NCBI GenBank assembly: GCA_019310485.1
Contig: JAFDEF010000026.1
Span: 1-37,289, forward strand
Length of the DNA stretch: 37,289 bases
Source: Deltaproteobacteria bacterium
GTDB taxonomy: Bacteria; Desulfobacterota; DSM-4660; Desulfatiglandales; HGW-15
Reading direction: 5' to 3'
In this document: positions 16,078 to 24,639 of the stretch, one piece after another
Position numbering within the stretch: position 1 is the first letter of the stretch
Layout: each line of letters opens with the position of its first letter
Translations under genes and position numbers: made by a program
Notes under the pieces: model-generated
The model's database searches: none
Seen by the model: only the letters and a program-made list of their open reading frames with translations
Told to the model about the DNA's origin: nothing

Positions 16078-16938
16078 ATGGAAATTCGCAAGGTGGGAGT
16101 TGTCGGCGCAGGTACCATGGGCAGCGGCATTGCCCAGGTGGCAGCCCAGATTGGCTGCCAGGTTGTGATGAGGGACATAGAGGATGCCTTTGTCGACAGA
16201 GGCATGAAAAGTATTGACAGGTTTCTCTCAAAAAGCGTTGAAAAGGGAAAGATCGCTTCAGACGAGAAAGAGGCTATCCTGGGCAGGATAAAAGGAACAA
16301 CCGATATGTCCGAGCTCAAAGACTCCGATTTTGTTGTTGAAGCAGTTATTGAGGACATGGAACTCAAGAAGCAGGTTTTTAAAGAATTGGATTCTCTGTG
16401 CAAACCAGAGGTCGTGATCGCCTCAAATACTTCCTCCATGTCCATTACTGAAATAGCGGCTGCAACAAAGAGATCAGAAAAGATTTGCGGCATGCATTTC
16501 TTTAATCCTGTTCCACTGATGAGGCTGGTTGAGATTATTCGCGGCTACTCCACGAGCGATGAAACCATCTCCACCGCAACAGATCTTGCCAAGAAGATGG
16601 GCAAAGTTACTGTGGAGGTTAAGAAGGATTCCCCCGGCTTTATTGTGAACAGGATTATGATACCTCACATGCTGGAAGCGATCCGGATTGTTGAAGAGGG
16701 CATAGCCAGCATAGAAGATGTTGATACGGCAGTCAAAAATGGGCTCAATTACCCGATGGGGCCTTTTGAGTTAATGGATCTGACAGGCGTGGATGTTGCA
16801 TACTTTGTAACCGAATATTTTTACAAGGAATTAAATAAGGAATCCAAGTGGGTTTCTCCGAATCTCCTTAAAACAATGATCCGGGCAAACCGTCTTGGAA
16901 GAAAAACAGGAGCTGGCTGGTACGAGTATAACAAGTGA
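16078..16938 (+). CDS. hbd: 3-hydroxybutyryl-CoA (3-hydroxyacyl-CoA) dehydrogenase
   Basis: A 286-residue NAD(P)-dependent dehydrogenase that interconverts 3-hydroxyacyl-CoA and 3-oxoacyl-CoA, usually the short-chain 3-hydroxybutyryl-CoA enzyme at this length. The Rossmann motif is VGVVGAGTMGSGIAQVAAQ. The catalytic-histidine block is GMHFFNPVPLMRLVEI, followed by DSPGFIVNRIMIPHMLEAI and the C-terminal dimer domain signature YPMGPFELMDLTGVDV. The start has AAAGGAGG nine bases upstream. Its product fits beta-oxidation or butyrate/aromatic-acid catabolism, consistent with the BamB-like gene further on, but no other beta-oxidation gene is adjacent. A bidirectional terminator follows. Confidence 0.95.
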   Translation: MEIRKVGVVGAGTMGSGIAQVAAQIGCQVVMRDIEDAFVDRGMKSIDRFLSKSVEKGKIASDEKEAILGRIKGTTDMSELKDSDFVVEAVIEDMELKKQVFKELDSLCKPEVVIASNTSSMSITEIAAATKRSEKICGMHFFNPVPLMRLVEIIRGYSTSDETISTATDLAKKMGKVTVEVKKDSPGFIVNRIMIPHMLEAIRIVEEGIASIEDVDTAVKNGLNYPMGPFELMDLTGVDVAYFVTEYFYKELNKESKWVSPNLLKTMIRANRLGRKTGAGWYEYNK

Positions 16939-17021
16939 TTGATATACCAGCCGATTCCTTCAAAATTCGTTCTTCACACAAAAAAGAAGCTGTCAGGCAA
17001 GGACTAAATTTTACTAAAAAG

Positions 17022-17051
17022 AAGGCAGTTCTCGATTAACAGAACTGCCTT
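17022..17051. terminator. Strong bidirectional terminator
   Basis: An 11-bp perfect stem, AAGGCAGTTCT (17022-17032) and AGAACTGCCTT (17041-17051), with an 8-nt loop. On the plus strand it is followed by a TTTTTT run (17056-17061), and on the minus strand by CTTTTTAG. It sits between the convergent hbd gene and the 29-aa gene and would terminate both. Confidence 0.9.
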
Positions 17052-17083
17052 GTCATTTTTTCTAGGAAATTTCTACGGTTCGC

Positions 17084-17173
17084 CTATTTATTCTTATGCC
17101 TCATCTTCTTTCTCTGCTTTCTGTATTTATGCTTTCTTATCTTTTTCCGACGCTTTTTAACAACGCTGCTCAT
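17084..17173 (-). CDS. 29-aa AURKAIP1/COX24-domain ribosomal-type peptide (bS22-like)
   Basis: MSSVVKKRRKKIRKHKYRKQ followed by RKKMRHKNK: 29 residues, more than half Lys/Arg. The pattern SVVKKRRKKI.KHK.RK matches the AURKAIP1/COX24 domain, found in mitochondrial mS38 and in the tiny bacterial small-subunit protein bS22 of actinobacteria. Expected role: an RNA-binding ribosomal component. The ATG at 17173 is preceded by TTGGAGG with a 10-nt spacer. A longer in-frame ORF starting at 17338 adds 55 residues without similarity and should not be used. The gene is easily missed because of its size. It reads toward the bidirectional terminator at 17.03 kb. Confidence 0.8.
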   Translation of the reverse strand: MSSVVKKRRKKIRKHKYRKQRKKMRHKNK

Positions 17174-17398
17174 GAAAAGTAGACCTCCAAAGAGAAAAGG
17201 GGCACAAATTTTCAAATGACGTACTTCATATAGGTCAGGAGTTGGCTTGTCAACAAAATATTTAAGGCCTGTGCATAAAAGAAGCGCGTGCAAATCCGGA
17301 ATCTGCAGGGAAATGGAAGTGGGAGGGGGCTGGAACACGGAGAGAGAGCTAAATGGTTGGTCTCTGGTTGTATAATGAAAAAGTTGACATAATATATC

Positions 17399-18307
17399 TT
17401 ATCCGAACTTCCCTTTGCTCCTTTCCTTTGCCCTGTAAAGCTCCCGGTCAGCCTCGGCAACCAGTTCTCTCACGCTCCTTTCGTGGGAATATTTCACAAA
17501 TCCCATGCTCGCCGTAAGGCCCGCATGCTTTCTAAGGGATTCCTGGATTCTTGCTCCTATTTCCTTTGCAATCTCTGCTCCGGCATCAATAAGGATAATT
17601 GCAAACTCATCTCCCCCATACCTGTATCCGGAATCCACCCCTAGGCGAATATTTTCTGAAATAATCTGCCCAACTTTCTTAAGTGCCCTGTCGCCGGCCA
17701 GATGCCCATAAGTGTCATTATAGGATTTGAAATTATCGATATCCATGAGGAGCAAGGAAAGTGACGTGTTTTGCCTTCTGGAACGAAGAGCTTCATCCTG
17801 GAGGCGTTTGTAGAATCGGCGCTGGTTGTAGAGGCCGGTGAGCGAGTCGGTTATTGAAAGCTTACTCAAGTGCTCTCTTACGGCTCTATCATTAATGATC
17901 CTCTGAATTTTGGCTTCCATCTCGGATCTTTCAGGGGGCTTTTTGATAAAATCGCTCACTCCCGCATTGACAAGGTCTAAGTAGCTGTATTTACTGGAGG
18001 AGTTAGTTATGGCTATAATGCTCAGGTCGTGGAAGGTTGCGTTGAGGTTTTCTATGAATTGAATATCATGTCCGGTGCTCAGATTAACTTCTATGACGAG
18101 AAAAGAAAACTCTTTTTGCCTCAGGAGATCCCAGGTTTTGGAGCGGTCAGGGATGGTCGTCACTATGAAGCCCATGGTCCTGAAAATATCTGAAACTTCC
18201 TTATTTCCACTCTTATCCTGGTATAAAATAAGGGCTGATTCGGGTTTTAGGTCTATGTTTTCTGTTGGATCCATTCTTATTGGCGTGCTTTGTTTTCCGT
18301 TCAGCAT
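17399..18307 (-). CDS. Diguanylate cyclase with degenerate receiver domain
   Basis: 302 residues. The N-terminal half (about 22-140) has receiver-domain shape (ALILYQDKSGNKEVSDIF; FSFLVIEVNLSTG; SIIAITNSSS; DFIKKP), keeping the Thr/Ser and Lys positions but with Glu where the phosphoacceptor Asp normally lies. The C-terminal GGDEF domain is complete: DSLTGLYNQRRF, LLLMDIDNFKSYNDTYGHLAGD and the active-site loop YGGDEFA, so it should make cyclic di-GMP. No clear RxxD inhibitory site is seen upstream of the loop. The start at 18307 overlaps the miaB stop by 7 bp (GGAG upstream), so it is co-transcribed with miaB and nadK. Glu may mimic phosphorylation or make the domain a dimerisation module. 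Confidence 0.9.
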   Translation of the reverse strand: MLNGKQSTPIRMDPTENIDLKPESALILYQDKSGNKEVSDIFRTMGFIVTTIPDRSKTWDLLRQKEFSFLVIEVNLSTGHDIQFIENLNATFHDLSIIAITNSSSKYSYLDLVNAGVSDFIKKPPERSEMEAKIQRIINDRAVREHLSKLSITDSLTGLYNQRRFYKRLQDEALRSRRQNTSLSLLLMDIDNFKSYNDTYGHLAGDRALKKVGQIISENIRLGVDSGYRYGGDEFAIILIDAGAEIAKEIGARIQESLRKHAGLTASMGFVKYSHERSVRELVAEADRELYRAKERSKGKFG

Positions 18308-19875
18308 TTCACTGCTTCTCCGCGGAGGGAGTTGGTGAAAGCCTCCTTAATTAAAACTTTAACCAAGTGGCCTATCATTTTGGGATCACCGCAGAAATTA
18401 ACTATCTTATTGGTATCTGTCCTACCGGTCAGCTGGCCGCCCTTCCTCTTGCTCACCCCTTCAACGAGTATGGGCGTAATAGCGCCCACAAGGGCCCTGT
18501 TTTTCTTGAGCGTGATAGCCTTTTGAATGTTTTGGAGTTTGGATAGCCTGCTGGCTTTCACAGGTTCCGGTATCTTTTCTGGCAGCTTTTCAGCCGCTGT
18601 CCCTTTTCTATCAGAATACCTGAAGGAGAAGAGACTGTCGAATTTTACTGTTTTTACCAGATCAAGCGTTTCTTCAAAATCCTGATCAGTCTCTCCCGGA
18701 AATCCTACCATTACGTCGCTTGTAATGGCAATACCGGGTTTCACACTTCTCAATTTCCGGATAAGTTCAAGGTACTTTTCTCTGGTATATCCCCTGTGCA
18801 TTGCCTTGAGAACCTTGTTTGACCCCGCCTGAAACGGAAGGTGTATGTGGGGGCAAAGATGTTTCAGACTCCCGAAGCAAGCAATGAGATCATTCGAGAG
18901 ATCCTTCGGATGGGAAGTGGTGAAACGGATTCTCTTGATTCCATCCAGTGTATCGAGCGTTTTCAAAAGGCGCGCAAAGGTATAGCCATTGTCCTGTTCG
19001 TAAAAATAAGAATTTACGTTTTGGCCTAGTAGGGTTACTTCCTTCACACCCTGGGAAAGGAGATTCTCTACCTCCTTTACGATTTGCCCAGGCGCCCTGC
19101 TTGTTTCTCTCCCTCTCACGTAAGGAACTACACAATAAGTGCAAAAATTATTGCACCCTTCCATAATCGAGACATAACCCTTGACATGGCCTTCAAAATA
19201 TCCTCGCCGAGCGGGAGCACACGGTGGCTCAGGTCCTATGCTGGTGGCGACGAACTTTTTTCTTTTTAATGCAGCCTGGCGAACGCCTTCCTGGATTTTT
19301 GCAATTTCTCTTGGACCCAGAACCAGGTCAAGCTCTGGAAACCTGCGCAGTAGATCCTTTCCCTGCTGTTGTGCGACACATCCCGTTACCCCCACAATTT
19401 TGCCTGGCCTTTTTTTCTTCAAGCCGAGCATCCGGCCAAGAAGGCTGTAAGCCTTTTGCTCAGCTTTCTCTCTGACCGTGCAGGTGTTGATAAGGATAAT
19501 GTCAGCCTGTTTAGGGTCTTTTGTGGGGAGTAGCTGAAGATGTTGCAGGCACTGAGCCATGTAGTCTGAGTCATACTCGTTCATCTGACAGCCCATAGTG
19601 ACTATGTGGTAGTAACGCCCAAGAGAGTATGCTCCCCTATTCTCCTTTGTGCCCGGCACAGGCTCAGGGTTAATATCTATGGTTTCTTTCTCCTTCAACT
19701 CTGTCACCAATGCTGATATGAGATTCTCGCATCCTGGAGCAACTTGAATCTCAATCAATGCCTCCTGCGGATCAAGTGTCCTCACAACCGCCATCCCGTC
19801 GTAAGACTCGATCGTCATTCGGAGGTAGGCGATTTCACGCGGATCAACTCTAAGGATTTGCCTTGTTGTTTCCAT
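18301..19875 (-). CDS. miaB: MiaB tRNA methylthiotransferase with N-terminal DUF4911-like extension
   Basis: About 524 residues from ATG 19875. The C-terminal 440 residues are MiaB, a radical SAM enzyme that adds methylthio to i6A37 of tRNA: a UPF0004 domain with three cysteines (MGCQMNEYDSD, LINTCTVREKAE, GVTGCVAQQ), the radical SAM motif CNNFCTYCVVPYVRGRE, and a C-terminal TRAM-like region (VEGVSKRKGGQLTGRTDTN). The first 75 residues (RQILRVDPREIAYLRMTIES, then YDGMAVVRTLDPQEALIEI) are not part of normal MiaB and resemble the small deltaproteobacterial family DUF4911. Normal MiaB is about 440-475 residues. A GTG at 19899 is an alternative start. The 5' end overlaps nadK by 26 bp. Confidence 0.93.
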   Translation of the reverse strand: METTRQILRVDPREIAYLRMTIESYDGMAVVRTLDPQEALIEIQVAPGCENLISALVTELKEKETIDINPEPVPGTKENRGAYSLGRYYHIVTMGCQMNEYDSDYMAQCLQHLQLLPTKDPKQADIILINTCTVREKAEQKAYSLLGRMLGLKKKRPGKIVGVTGCVAQQQGKDLLRRFPELDLVLGPREIAKIQEGVRQAALKRKKFVATSIGPEPPCAPARRGYFEGHVKGYVSIMEGCNNFCTYCVVPYVRGRETSRAPGQIVKEVENLLSQGVKEVTLLGQNVNSYFYEQDNGYTFARLLKTLDTLDGIKRIRFTTSHPKDLSNDLIACFGSLKHLCPHIHLPFQAGSNKVLKAMHRGYTREKYLELIRKLRSVKPGIAITSDVMVGFPGETDQDFEETLDLVKTVKFDSLFSFRYSDRKGTAAEKLPEKIPEPVKASRLSKLQNIQKAITLKKNRALVGAITPILVEGVSKRKGGQLTGRTDTNKIVNFCGDPKMIGHLVKVLIKEAFTNSLRGEAVKC

Positions 19876-20755
19876 TCTTATTCGAGTATGTGGCGCCACC
19901 CCACATGAGTTTTTCTCTCAATATTTCAAAATATGTCTGGTCAGGAGATTTGACGAGCTTTATTTTCCTCTCAGAAGTTCGGATGATGATTTCATCCCCT
20001 TGCAATAGGTCAAAGCCCACCTGGCCGTCAAAGGTGAGGCTTACCTTTTCCCCTGCTGTTTCTTTGGGTAGCTTTATACTCACCCGGTGTGAATCCGGGA
20101 GTATTATCGGTCTATTCGTCAAGGTGAAAGGACAAATTGGCGTTAGGATGAAGCTTGTCATGGTCGGGTAAAGAACCGGGCCTCCTGCAGACAAATTATA
20201 TGCCGTAGACCCCGTAGGAGTTGAGACTATTAGTCCATCAGCCCTGAAAGTGGTCAGGAATTCTTCGTTAATATAGACATCAAGATCAATGATCCTGGCA
20301 AGCGCGCCCTTATTGATCACTACGTCGTTCAGGACCAAAACTCGGCATGCTTCTTCTCCGCTGCGAAGTACCCTTGTCTCAAGCATAAGCCTGGCCTCTA
20401 CTTCAAGACTGGCCTCGAGCATTTTTTCAATAGCAGGATAAAGCCTCTTAACGGGAATTTCAGTCAAGAATCCCAAGCCTCCCACGTTGACCCCCAAAAT
20501 GGGGATTCCTCTTTTTGCCACCTTGCGAGCAGCTCCGAGCAGGGTTCCATCTCCTCCAAGCACAATAAGCAACTCTATATCCGCGGGTATGCTCTGAAAT
20601 GTTTCAAGAGATGCACCCGGGCTCCCCTTCTTACTCATTTCCTCCGAAACTGCAGTTACACCTCTATCCTTCAACCACTTTTGAAGCGCTTCAGCTTCTT
20701 TTCTGGCCGGTGGAAAATTATATTTATAAATTATCCCAACGGAATGAATGGACAT
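19850..20755 (-). CDS. nadK: NAD kinase
   Basis: 301 residues. Phosphorylates NAD to NADP using ATP. Signature motifs are GGDGTLLGAAR (nucleotide-binding), GVNVGGLGFLTE, the NDVVI block (VLNDVVINKG), and DGLIVSTPTGSTAYNLSAGGP with the adenosine-contacting residues. Late motifs include SLTFDGQVGFDLLQGDEI. Length is typical for bacterial NadK. The start at 20755 has AGGA upstream. It is the first gene of a minus-strand set nadK-miaB-GGDEF with overlapping ends, so the three are probably co-expressed. It supplies NADP, relevant to the NAD(P)-linked HdrA fusion elsewhere in the window, but a regulatory link is not evident. Confidence 0.96.
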   Translation of the reverse strand: MSIHSVGIIYKYNFPPARKEAEALQKWLKDRGVTAVSEEMSKKGSPGASLETFQSIPADIELLIVLGGDGTLLGAARKVAKRGIPILGVNVGGLGFLTEIPVKRLYPAIEKMLEASLEVEARLMLETRVLRSGEEACRVLVLNDVVINKGALARIIDLDVYINEEFLTTFRADGLIVSTPTGSTAYNLSAGGPVLYPTMTSFILTPICPFTLTNRPIILPDSHRVSIKLPKETAGEKVSLTFDGQVGFDLLQGDEIIIRTSERKIKLVKSPDQTYFEILREKLMWGGATYSNKNGNNKANP

Positions 20756-20798
20756 TGTGCATCTATCCTAAAAGAGCCGACTGCCAGCAGGAAAGCAA

Positions 20799-20820
20799 AA
20801 AATCTGCGGTCAGAGATTTT
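20799..20820 (-). terminator. Candidate terminator after the adenine deaminase gene
   Basis: On the minus strand AAAATCT (20820-20814) pairs with AGATTTT (20805-20799), with an 8-nt loop and the T-run continuing to 20797. It lies about 50 bp after the ade stop and before nadK, so it would separate the two. Confidence 0.5.
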
Positions 20821-20869
20821 ATTTTAGCATTAAAAGCCTGGGTTGTGCAAAAACATGACTTCACTGTCT

Positions 20870-22606
20870 TCACCCCTCATCGAAAAACAGGGACACAAGG
20901 GCGAATTTTCCCACATCCACCAAACCACGATCCGTGATTCTCACCTCGGGAATCACAGGCAAAGCCAGGAAAGAAAGATACATAAACGGATCCGCGATTG
21001 AGCAGCCAAGAGAAATAGCTGCCCGGTTAAGTTTTTCCAGCTTTGGGACCAAATCCTCCAGTGGTTCTGTGGAAATAAGCCCCGCAACGCCTAGGGGAAC
21101 ACTAGCAAGGACTCGCCCCTGTGAAGCGGCAACCATGCCTCCCCCGATTCTCTTGAGCTCCTTGATCGCGCAAAACATATCTTCATCCTCTACTCCCACA
21201 CAAACGATATTATGTGAATCATGAGCTACAGAGGAAGCCAGTGCCCCTTTCTTTAAGCCAAAACCCCTTACGAGTCCGAGGCCAATTCGGCCGCTGCCAT
21301 GGTGTCTTTCCAGTACCGCCACTTTCAAGATATCAGCTTCACTGTCGGATTGCACCAGACCATTGTCAGTTTTTACATCAGCTTGAAGGAGCCGGGTATG
21401 TATCTGGCCGGGTACAAGCTGAATTACCCGGGCTTTTTGACCCTGCCTCCGGATCTGAAACCTATCGGGTTTGATTGAAGCTAATCTTATCGGGCGAAGG
21501 GACTCGGCGAGAGCTTTTATTTTTACAGCGAAATCTAGTGCAACTCCATTTTCCGCAACCAAACGCCCCTCCTTATACACTTTTTCAACGGAAAACAGCT
21601 CAAGATCATTCAAAACTACAAGGTCGGCCTGATACCCTGGTGCAACTGCGCCTTTGTATTTAAGGCCAAAGTAGCGAGCGGGGTTGAGGCTGGCCAATTT
21701 GACGGCTGTCGCGGCATCCAAGCCGTACTCTATTGCCCTTCTTAGCAAATAGTCTAAGTGGCCCCTTTGATGAATGTCGTGGGGATGGAGATCATCTGAA
21801 ACAAAGCAAAACCTGCCTTCGTTAGATTTACTTACCAGGGGCAGAAGTTCATCCATGTTTCTCGCAGAAGTGCCTTCTCGGATCATGATCATCATCCCGC
21901 TCCTCAATTTTTCCATTGCCTCGTTTTGTCCACTTGTCTCATGGTCGGATCGCATACCTGCAGAAATATAGCCCTGGAGGTCATATCCCTTTAAGAGAGG
22001 CGCGTGCCCGTCAATAACCGAATCAGCAAACAGGCTGAGCTTTTTTAGCACATCCTCCTCTCCTGCAAGAACACCAGGATAGTTCATCATTTCTGCAAGA
22101 CCCAAAACCCGGGGTTCTTTTTTGAGCATCCTGAGTTCAGATATTCCGATCTTTGCCCCGGATGTTTCAAGTGTCGTTGCAGGCACACACGAGGGAGCCA
22201 TGAAATAAATATCCAGGGGAATAAACTCACTCTCCTTCAGCAAGAATCGAATACCATTCAAACCGGCCACATTTGCTATCTCATGGGGGTCCGATACAAT
22301 AGTTGTGGTGCCGTGAGGGAGAAGAGCGCGGGCAAGGTTTGCAGGAAGAAGCATAGTGCTTTCAAGGTGCATGTGAGCATCTATCAGCCCTGGAACAACC
22401 CATTTCCCCGAGACATCCACCACCTCTTTGCCTTTGTAGTCCGCGCCAAGGCCTACGATAAAACTCCCCTGGACAGCGACATCGCATTCAATAGTTTCAC
22501 CGGAAAAAACGTTTATCACTTTTCCGCCCTTGAGCACGAGATCAGAAGGGGTAAGCCCTCTTCCGGCTTTGATTCTCTTTTCAAGGAATTTTATTTGTCT
22601 ATTCAT
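20870..22606 (-). CDS. ade: Adenine deaminase (amidohydrolase)
   Basis: 578 residues, the normal length for Ade, which hydrolyses adenine to hypoxanthine and ammonia in purine salvage. The metal-binding amidohydrolase motif is VPGLIDAHMHLESTML. Other family blocks are LPHGTTTIVSDPHEIANVAG, VIDGHAPLLKGYDLQGYISA with MRSDHE, FVSDDLHPHDI, LASLNPARYFGL and, in the C-terminal Ade domain, SVAHDSHNIVCVG followed by GGGMVAA. All metal-ligand histidines and acidic residues expected of this family appear to be present. No clear Shine-Dalgarno precedes ATG 22606. It stands alone, but together with purine nucleoside phosphorylase and the MTA/SAH-deaminase-like gene 5-9 kb away it makes a purine-recycling set. 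Confidence 0.95.
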   Translation of the reverse strand: MNRQIKFLEKRIKAGRGLTPSDLVLKGGKVINVFSGETIECDVAVQGSFIVGLGADYKGKEVVDVSGKWVVPGLIDAHMHLESTMLLPANLARALLPHGTTTIVSDPHEIANVAGLNGIRFLLKESEFIPLDIYFMAPSCVPATTLETSGAKIGISELRMLKKEPRVLGLAEMMNYPGVLAGEEDVLKKLSLFADSVIDGHAPLLKGYDLQGYISAGMRSDHETSGQNEAMEKLRSGMMIMIREGTSARNMDELLPLVSKSNEGRFCFVSDDLHPHDIHQRGHLDYLLRRAIEYGLDAATAVKLASLNPARYFGLKYKGAVAPGYQADLVVLNDLELFSVEKVYKEGRLVAENGVALDFAVKIKALAESLRPIRLASIKPDRFQIRRQGQKARVIQLVPGQIHTRLLQADVKTDNGLVQSDSEADILKVAVLERHHGSGRIGLGLVRGFGLKKGALASSVAHDSHNIVCVGVEDEDMFCAIKELKRIGGGMVAASQGRVLASVPLGVAGLISTEPLEDLVPKLEKLNRAAISLGCSIADPFMYLSFLALPVIPEVRITDRGLVDVGKFALVSLFFDEG

Positions 22607-22792
22607 AACAGTTAAGTGACATAGAGGGAATCACACATATCATGCAGCGCTCCTCCCCCAGAATTTAACACGAAGCCTTACCGGCAGTCACTCCAGAAAG
22701 TGAGCCATGATCCCCAAGGGCATGGAAAAGAGCTAAAACGATACGAAAATAGAATTCTCATGCATCGCAGTAGCCGAGAGCGCCAGGAATAT

Positions 22793-23401
22793 TTAGGGCA
22801 ATGCCTGTTCTTTGGTAACAACCCAGTCAAAGATGTTGTCTGAAGTGGTGTCAACCAGGACGTACATTGTTTGCAACGCAGGAAGTGCTCCCCTTATATC
22901 TTCCAGATCAACTGGCTCAAATTTTTCCTTGTTGTTAAAGTAGGCCTCCTCAGTGACAGCATTGGATTCATAATCGCTTTTTCTGGACCTTTCGAAAATT
23001 CTTCTGAGTGCCACCTCTTGTGGACAACGCGTTTCAAGCACGGCAAAGGTTTTGTGGCGTTTGTCTGCGATGACCGCAGCTTTTCTCCTCAGAGCTTGGG
23101 TGATAAATGTTCCGTCAAGCAGAATACTCTTTTCTCTGCTTGCAATTTCATCTGCCCGCGAAAACATTTCATCATAAACATGCTTTCTTTTTCCCATATC
23201 TGAGGCCACTTCTTGATCAAAAACATCTTCGCCCTTGAGAACGTTAAGGCGAATCAGGTCTGTGTGCAACAGCTTGTAACCCTTCGATTTTGCGATAAAA
23301 TCCGCTGCCGTCGTCTTACCTGTTGCAGGAAGCCCGCAGGTGATTATCAAAGTGTCTGGCTGAAGCTCGTTTTCCACGAAATCAGTAAATTTGGTTATCA
23401 C
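22793..23401 (-). CDS. P-loop kinase/AAA protein, partner half of a phosphotransferase-kinase pair
   Basis: 202 residues with a Walker A motif (ITCGLPATGKTTAADFIA), LLHTDLIRLNVL, and a Walker B-like KSILLDGTF. It resembles the COG0645 predicted kinases related to zeta-toxin and polynucleotide kinase folds. The start is GTG at 23401, preceded by TAGGA. In many proteobacteria this domain is the C-terminal half of a single protein whose N-terminal half is an aminoglycoside-phosphotransferase-like domain. Here that half is the separate gene 86 bp upstream. No frameshift is needed, because each has its own start and a ribosome site. The substrate is unknown. Confidence 0.85.
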   Translation of the reverse strand: MITKFTDFVENELQPDTLIITCGLPATGKTTAADFIAKSKGYKLLHTDLIRLNVLKGEDVFDQEVASDMGKRKHVYDEMFSRADEIASREKSILLDGTFITQALRRKAAVIADKRHKTFAVLETRCPQEVALRRIFERSRKSDYESNAVTEEAYFNNKEKFEPVDLEDIRGALPALQTMYVLVDTTSDNIFDWVVTKEQALP

Positions 23402-23487
23402 AAAATATTCCTAATTTAAAGCCCTTAAAAGCTAATTCTCGCTAATATAAATCATTAATTTTAAAGAACGTGTTTTCAACACCAAAA

Positions 23488-24489
23488 TCATTCTATGTAA
23501 GAGCGTGCAAGGCTAAAGTATTTTCTTGCTGTCTCAATTGCACGACCTCTTTCTTCCTCACTTATCCCTTTGTCATCAACTTGAAAGCTATTCACTTTCC
23601 CACGGACAAAAGCCCTGTATACCTTGTAAAAGGTAAGCAGCGGCAGTGAGTTATCCTGTTCTTTTGTACGCTTGCTGTATTCCTGCCACAAGAGCCTAGA
23701 AAAGTCTTGACCCCCGTGAAAATCCAGATCCATAAGGAGAAAGGCGATGTCGGCAATGGTATCACTGTATCGAAACCTGTCGTTGAATTCAATGCAGTCA
23801 ATGATTTCTAGGTCCGGAGTGAGACAAACATGTTCCATGTGAAGATCACCGTGACAATCCCTTATTCTTCCTTCCCTTATCCTCTCCCGGAAAAGGGCTT
23901 CCCGGGATTCATAAAAGTTCTCTGTCCATTTTTTCAGAGCCGAAAAATCAGCTTTGCCGATTGTAATTCCAACGTATTTACTCACCTGCTCAAAATTTTC
24001 ATCCGTGTTAATCTTGAATCTTTCCGGTTTACCAAAGCTTTCAATTTCAGGAGTTCTTAAGGCGTTCAAATGAAATCTGGAAAGCACCCCGGCTATCCTT
24101 TTTAGGTCACTTACAGTTAGCTCGCCCCTCATGAAAACAGCTTTCATCAGCTTTTCTTCAGGGATGCGTCTCATTTTGACAGCATACTCCACTATCTCCC
24201 CTTCCCTGCCCCGCATAGTATGTCGCTTTCCGTTGAATCGAATAGGCAAAACCCCGATGTATATATCTTTAGCGAGCCTTCTGTTCAAAGTTACTTCCTG
24301 CTGGCAATAGTATGCCCTTTTTTCCAGGGTCAAAAAGTCAAGGAACCCAAAATTCACCGGCTTCTTGACCTTGTAAACAAACCTATCTGCAATAAACACC
24401 ATAGATATATGGGTCTGAATTAGTGAAACAGTACTTGTTTCATCGGGAAGAGAAGCAGGATTCAGAAGGTCTTCTATGAGTGCAGACAT
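23488..24489 (-). CDS. Aminoglycoside-phosphotransferase-like kinase (COG2187 type)
   Basis: 333 residues of a protein-kinase-like phosphotransferase. It begins with a motif region SLIQTHISMVFIADRFVYKV and KKPVNFGFLDF, continues with VEYAVKMRRIP, and has the catalytic loop IRDCHGDLHMEHVCL with the metal-binding IIDCIEFNDRFRYSDTIADI. Both the catalytic Asp and the metal-binding Asp are present. ATG 24489 follows AGAGGA. The downstream gene encodes the P-loop kinase normally fused to this domain. Despite the family name, resistance to aminoglycosides is not implied; the natural substrate is unknown. It is transcribed divergently from the BamB-like gene. Confidence 0.87.
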   Translation of the reverse strand: MSALIEDLLNPASLPDETSTVSLIQTHISMVFIADRFVYKVKKPVNFGFLDFLTLEKRAYYCQQEVTLNRRLAKDIYIGVLPIRFNGKRHTMRGREGEIVEYAVKMRRIPEEKLMKAVFMRGELTVSDLKRIAGVLSRFHLNALRTPEIESFGKPERFKINTDENFEQVSKYVGITIGKADFSALKKWTENFYESREALFRERIREGRIRDCHGDLHMEHVCLTPDLEIIDCIEFNDRFRYSDTIADIAFLLMDLDFHGGQDFSRLLWQEYSKRTKEQDNSLPLLTFYKVYRAFVRGKVNSFQVDDKGISEEERGRAIETARKYFSLARSYIE

Positions 24490-24639
24490 GCTTTCCTCTA
24501 AGAATACCCGAGATCAATAACAGTCCTTGGCCTCTCATATATTAGCAGAATCCCTGAGGTCAAGAATAAAAGAGTGAGCCCAGTCTGCACAATTGTTTTC
24601 CATTTTTTTCTGTCCTAATATATATAGTGGTTTTTGCCA

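Noticed and set aside
15536..16231. A 231-aa minus-strand frame across nifU-like and hbd starts
   Set aside because: Most of it is antisense to well-supported genes and is rich in Pro/Ser/Thr; only the Cys-rich tail was kept as a doubtful remnant.
17084..17338. An 84-aa minus-strand protein
   Set aside because: Only the last 29 residues have family character, and a good ribosome site precedes that internal ATG.
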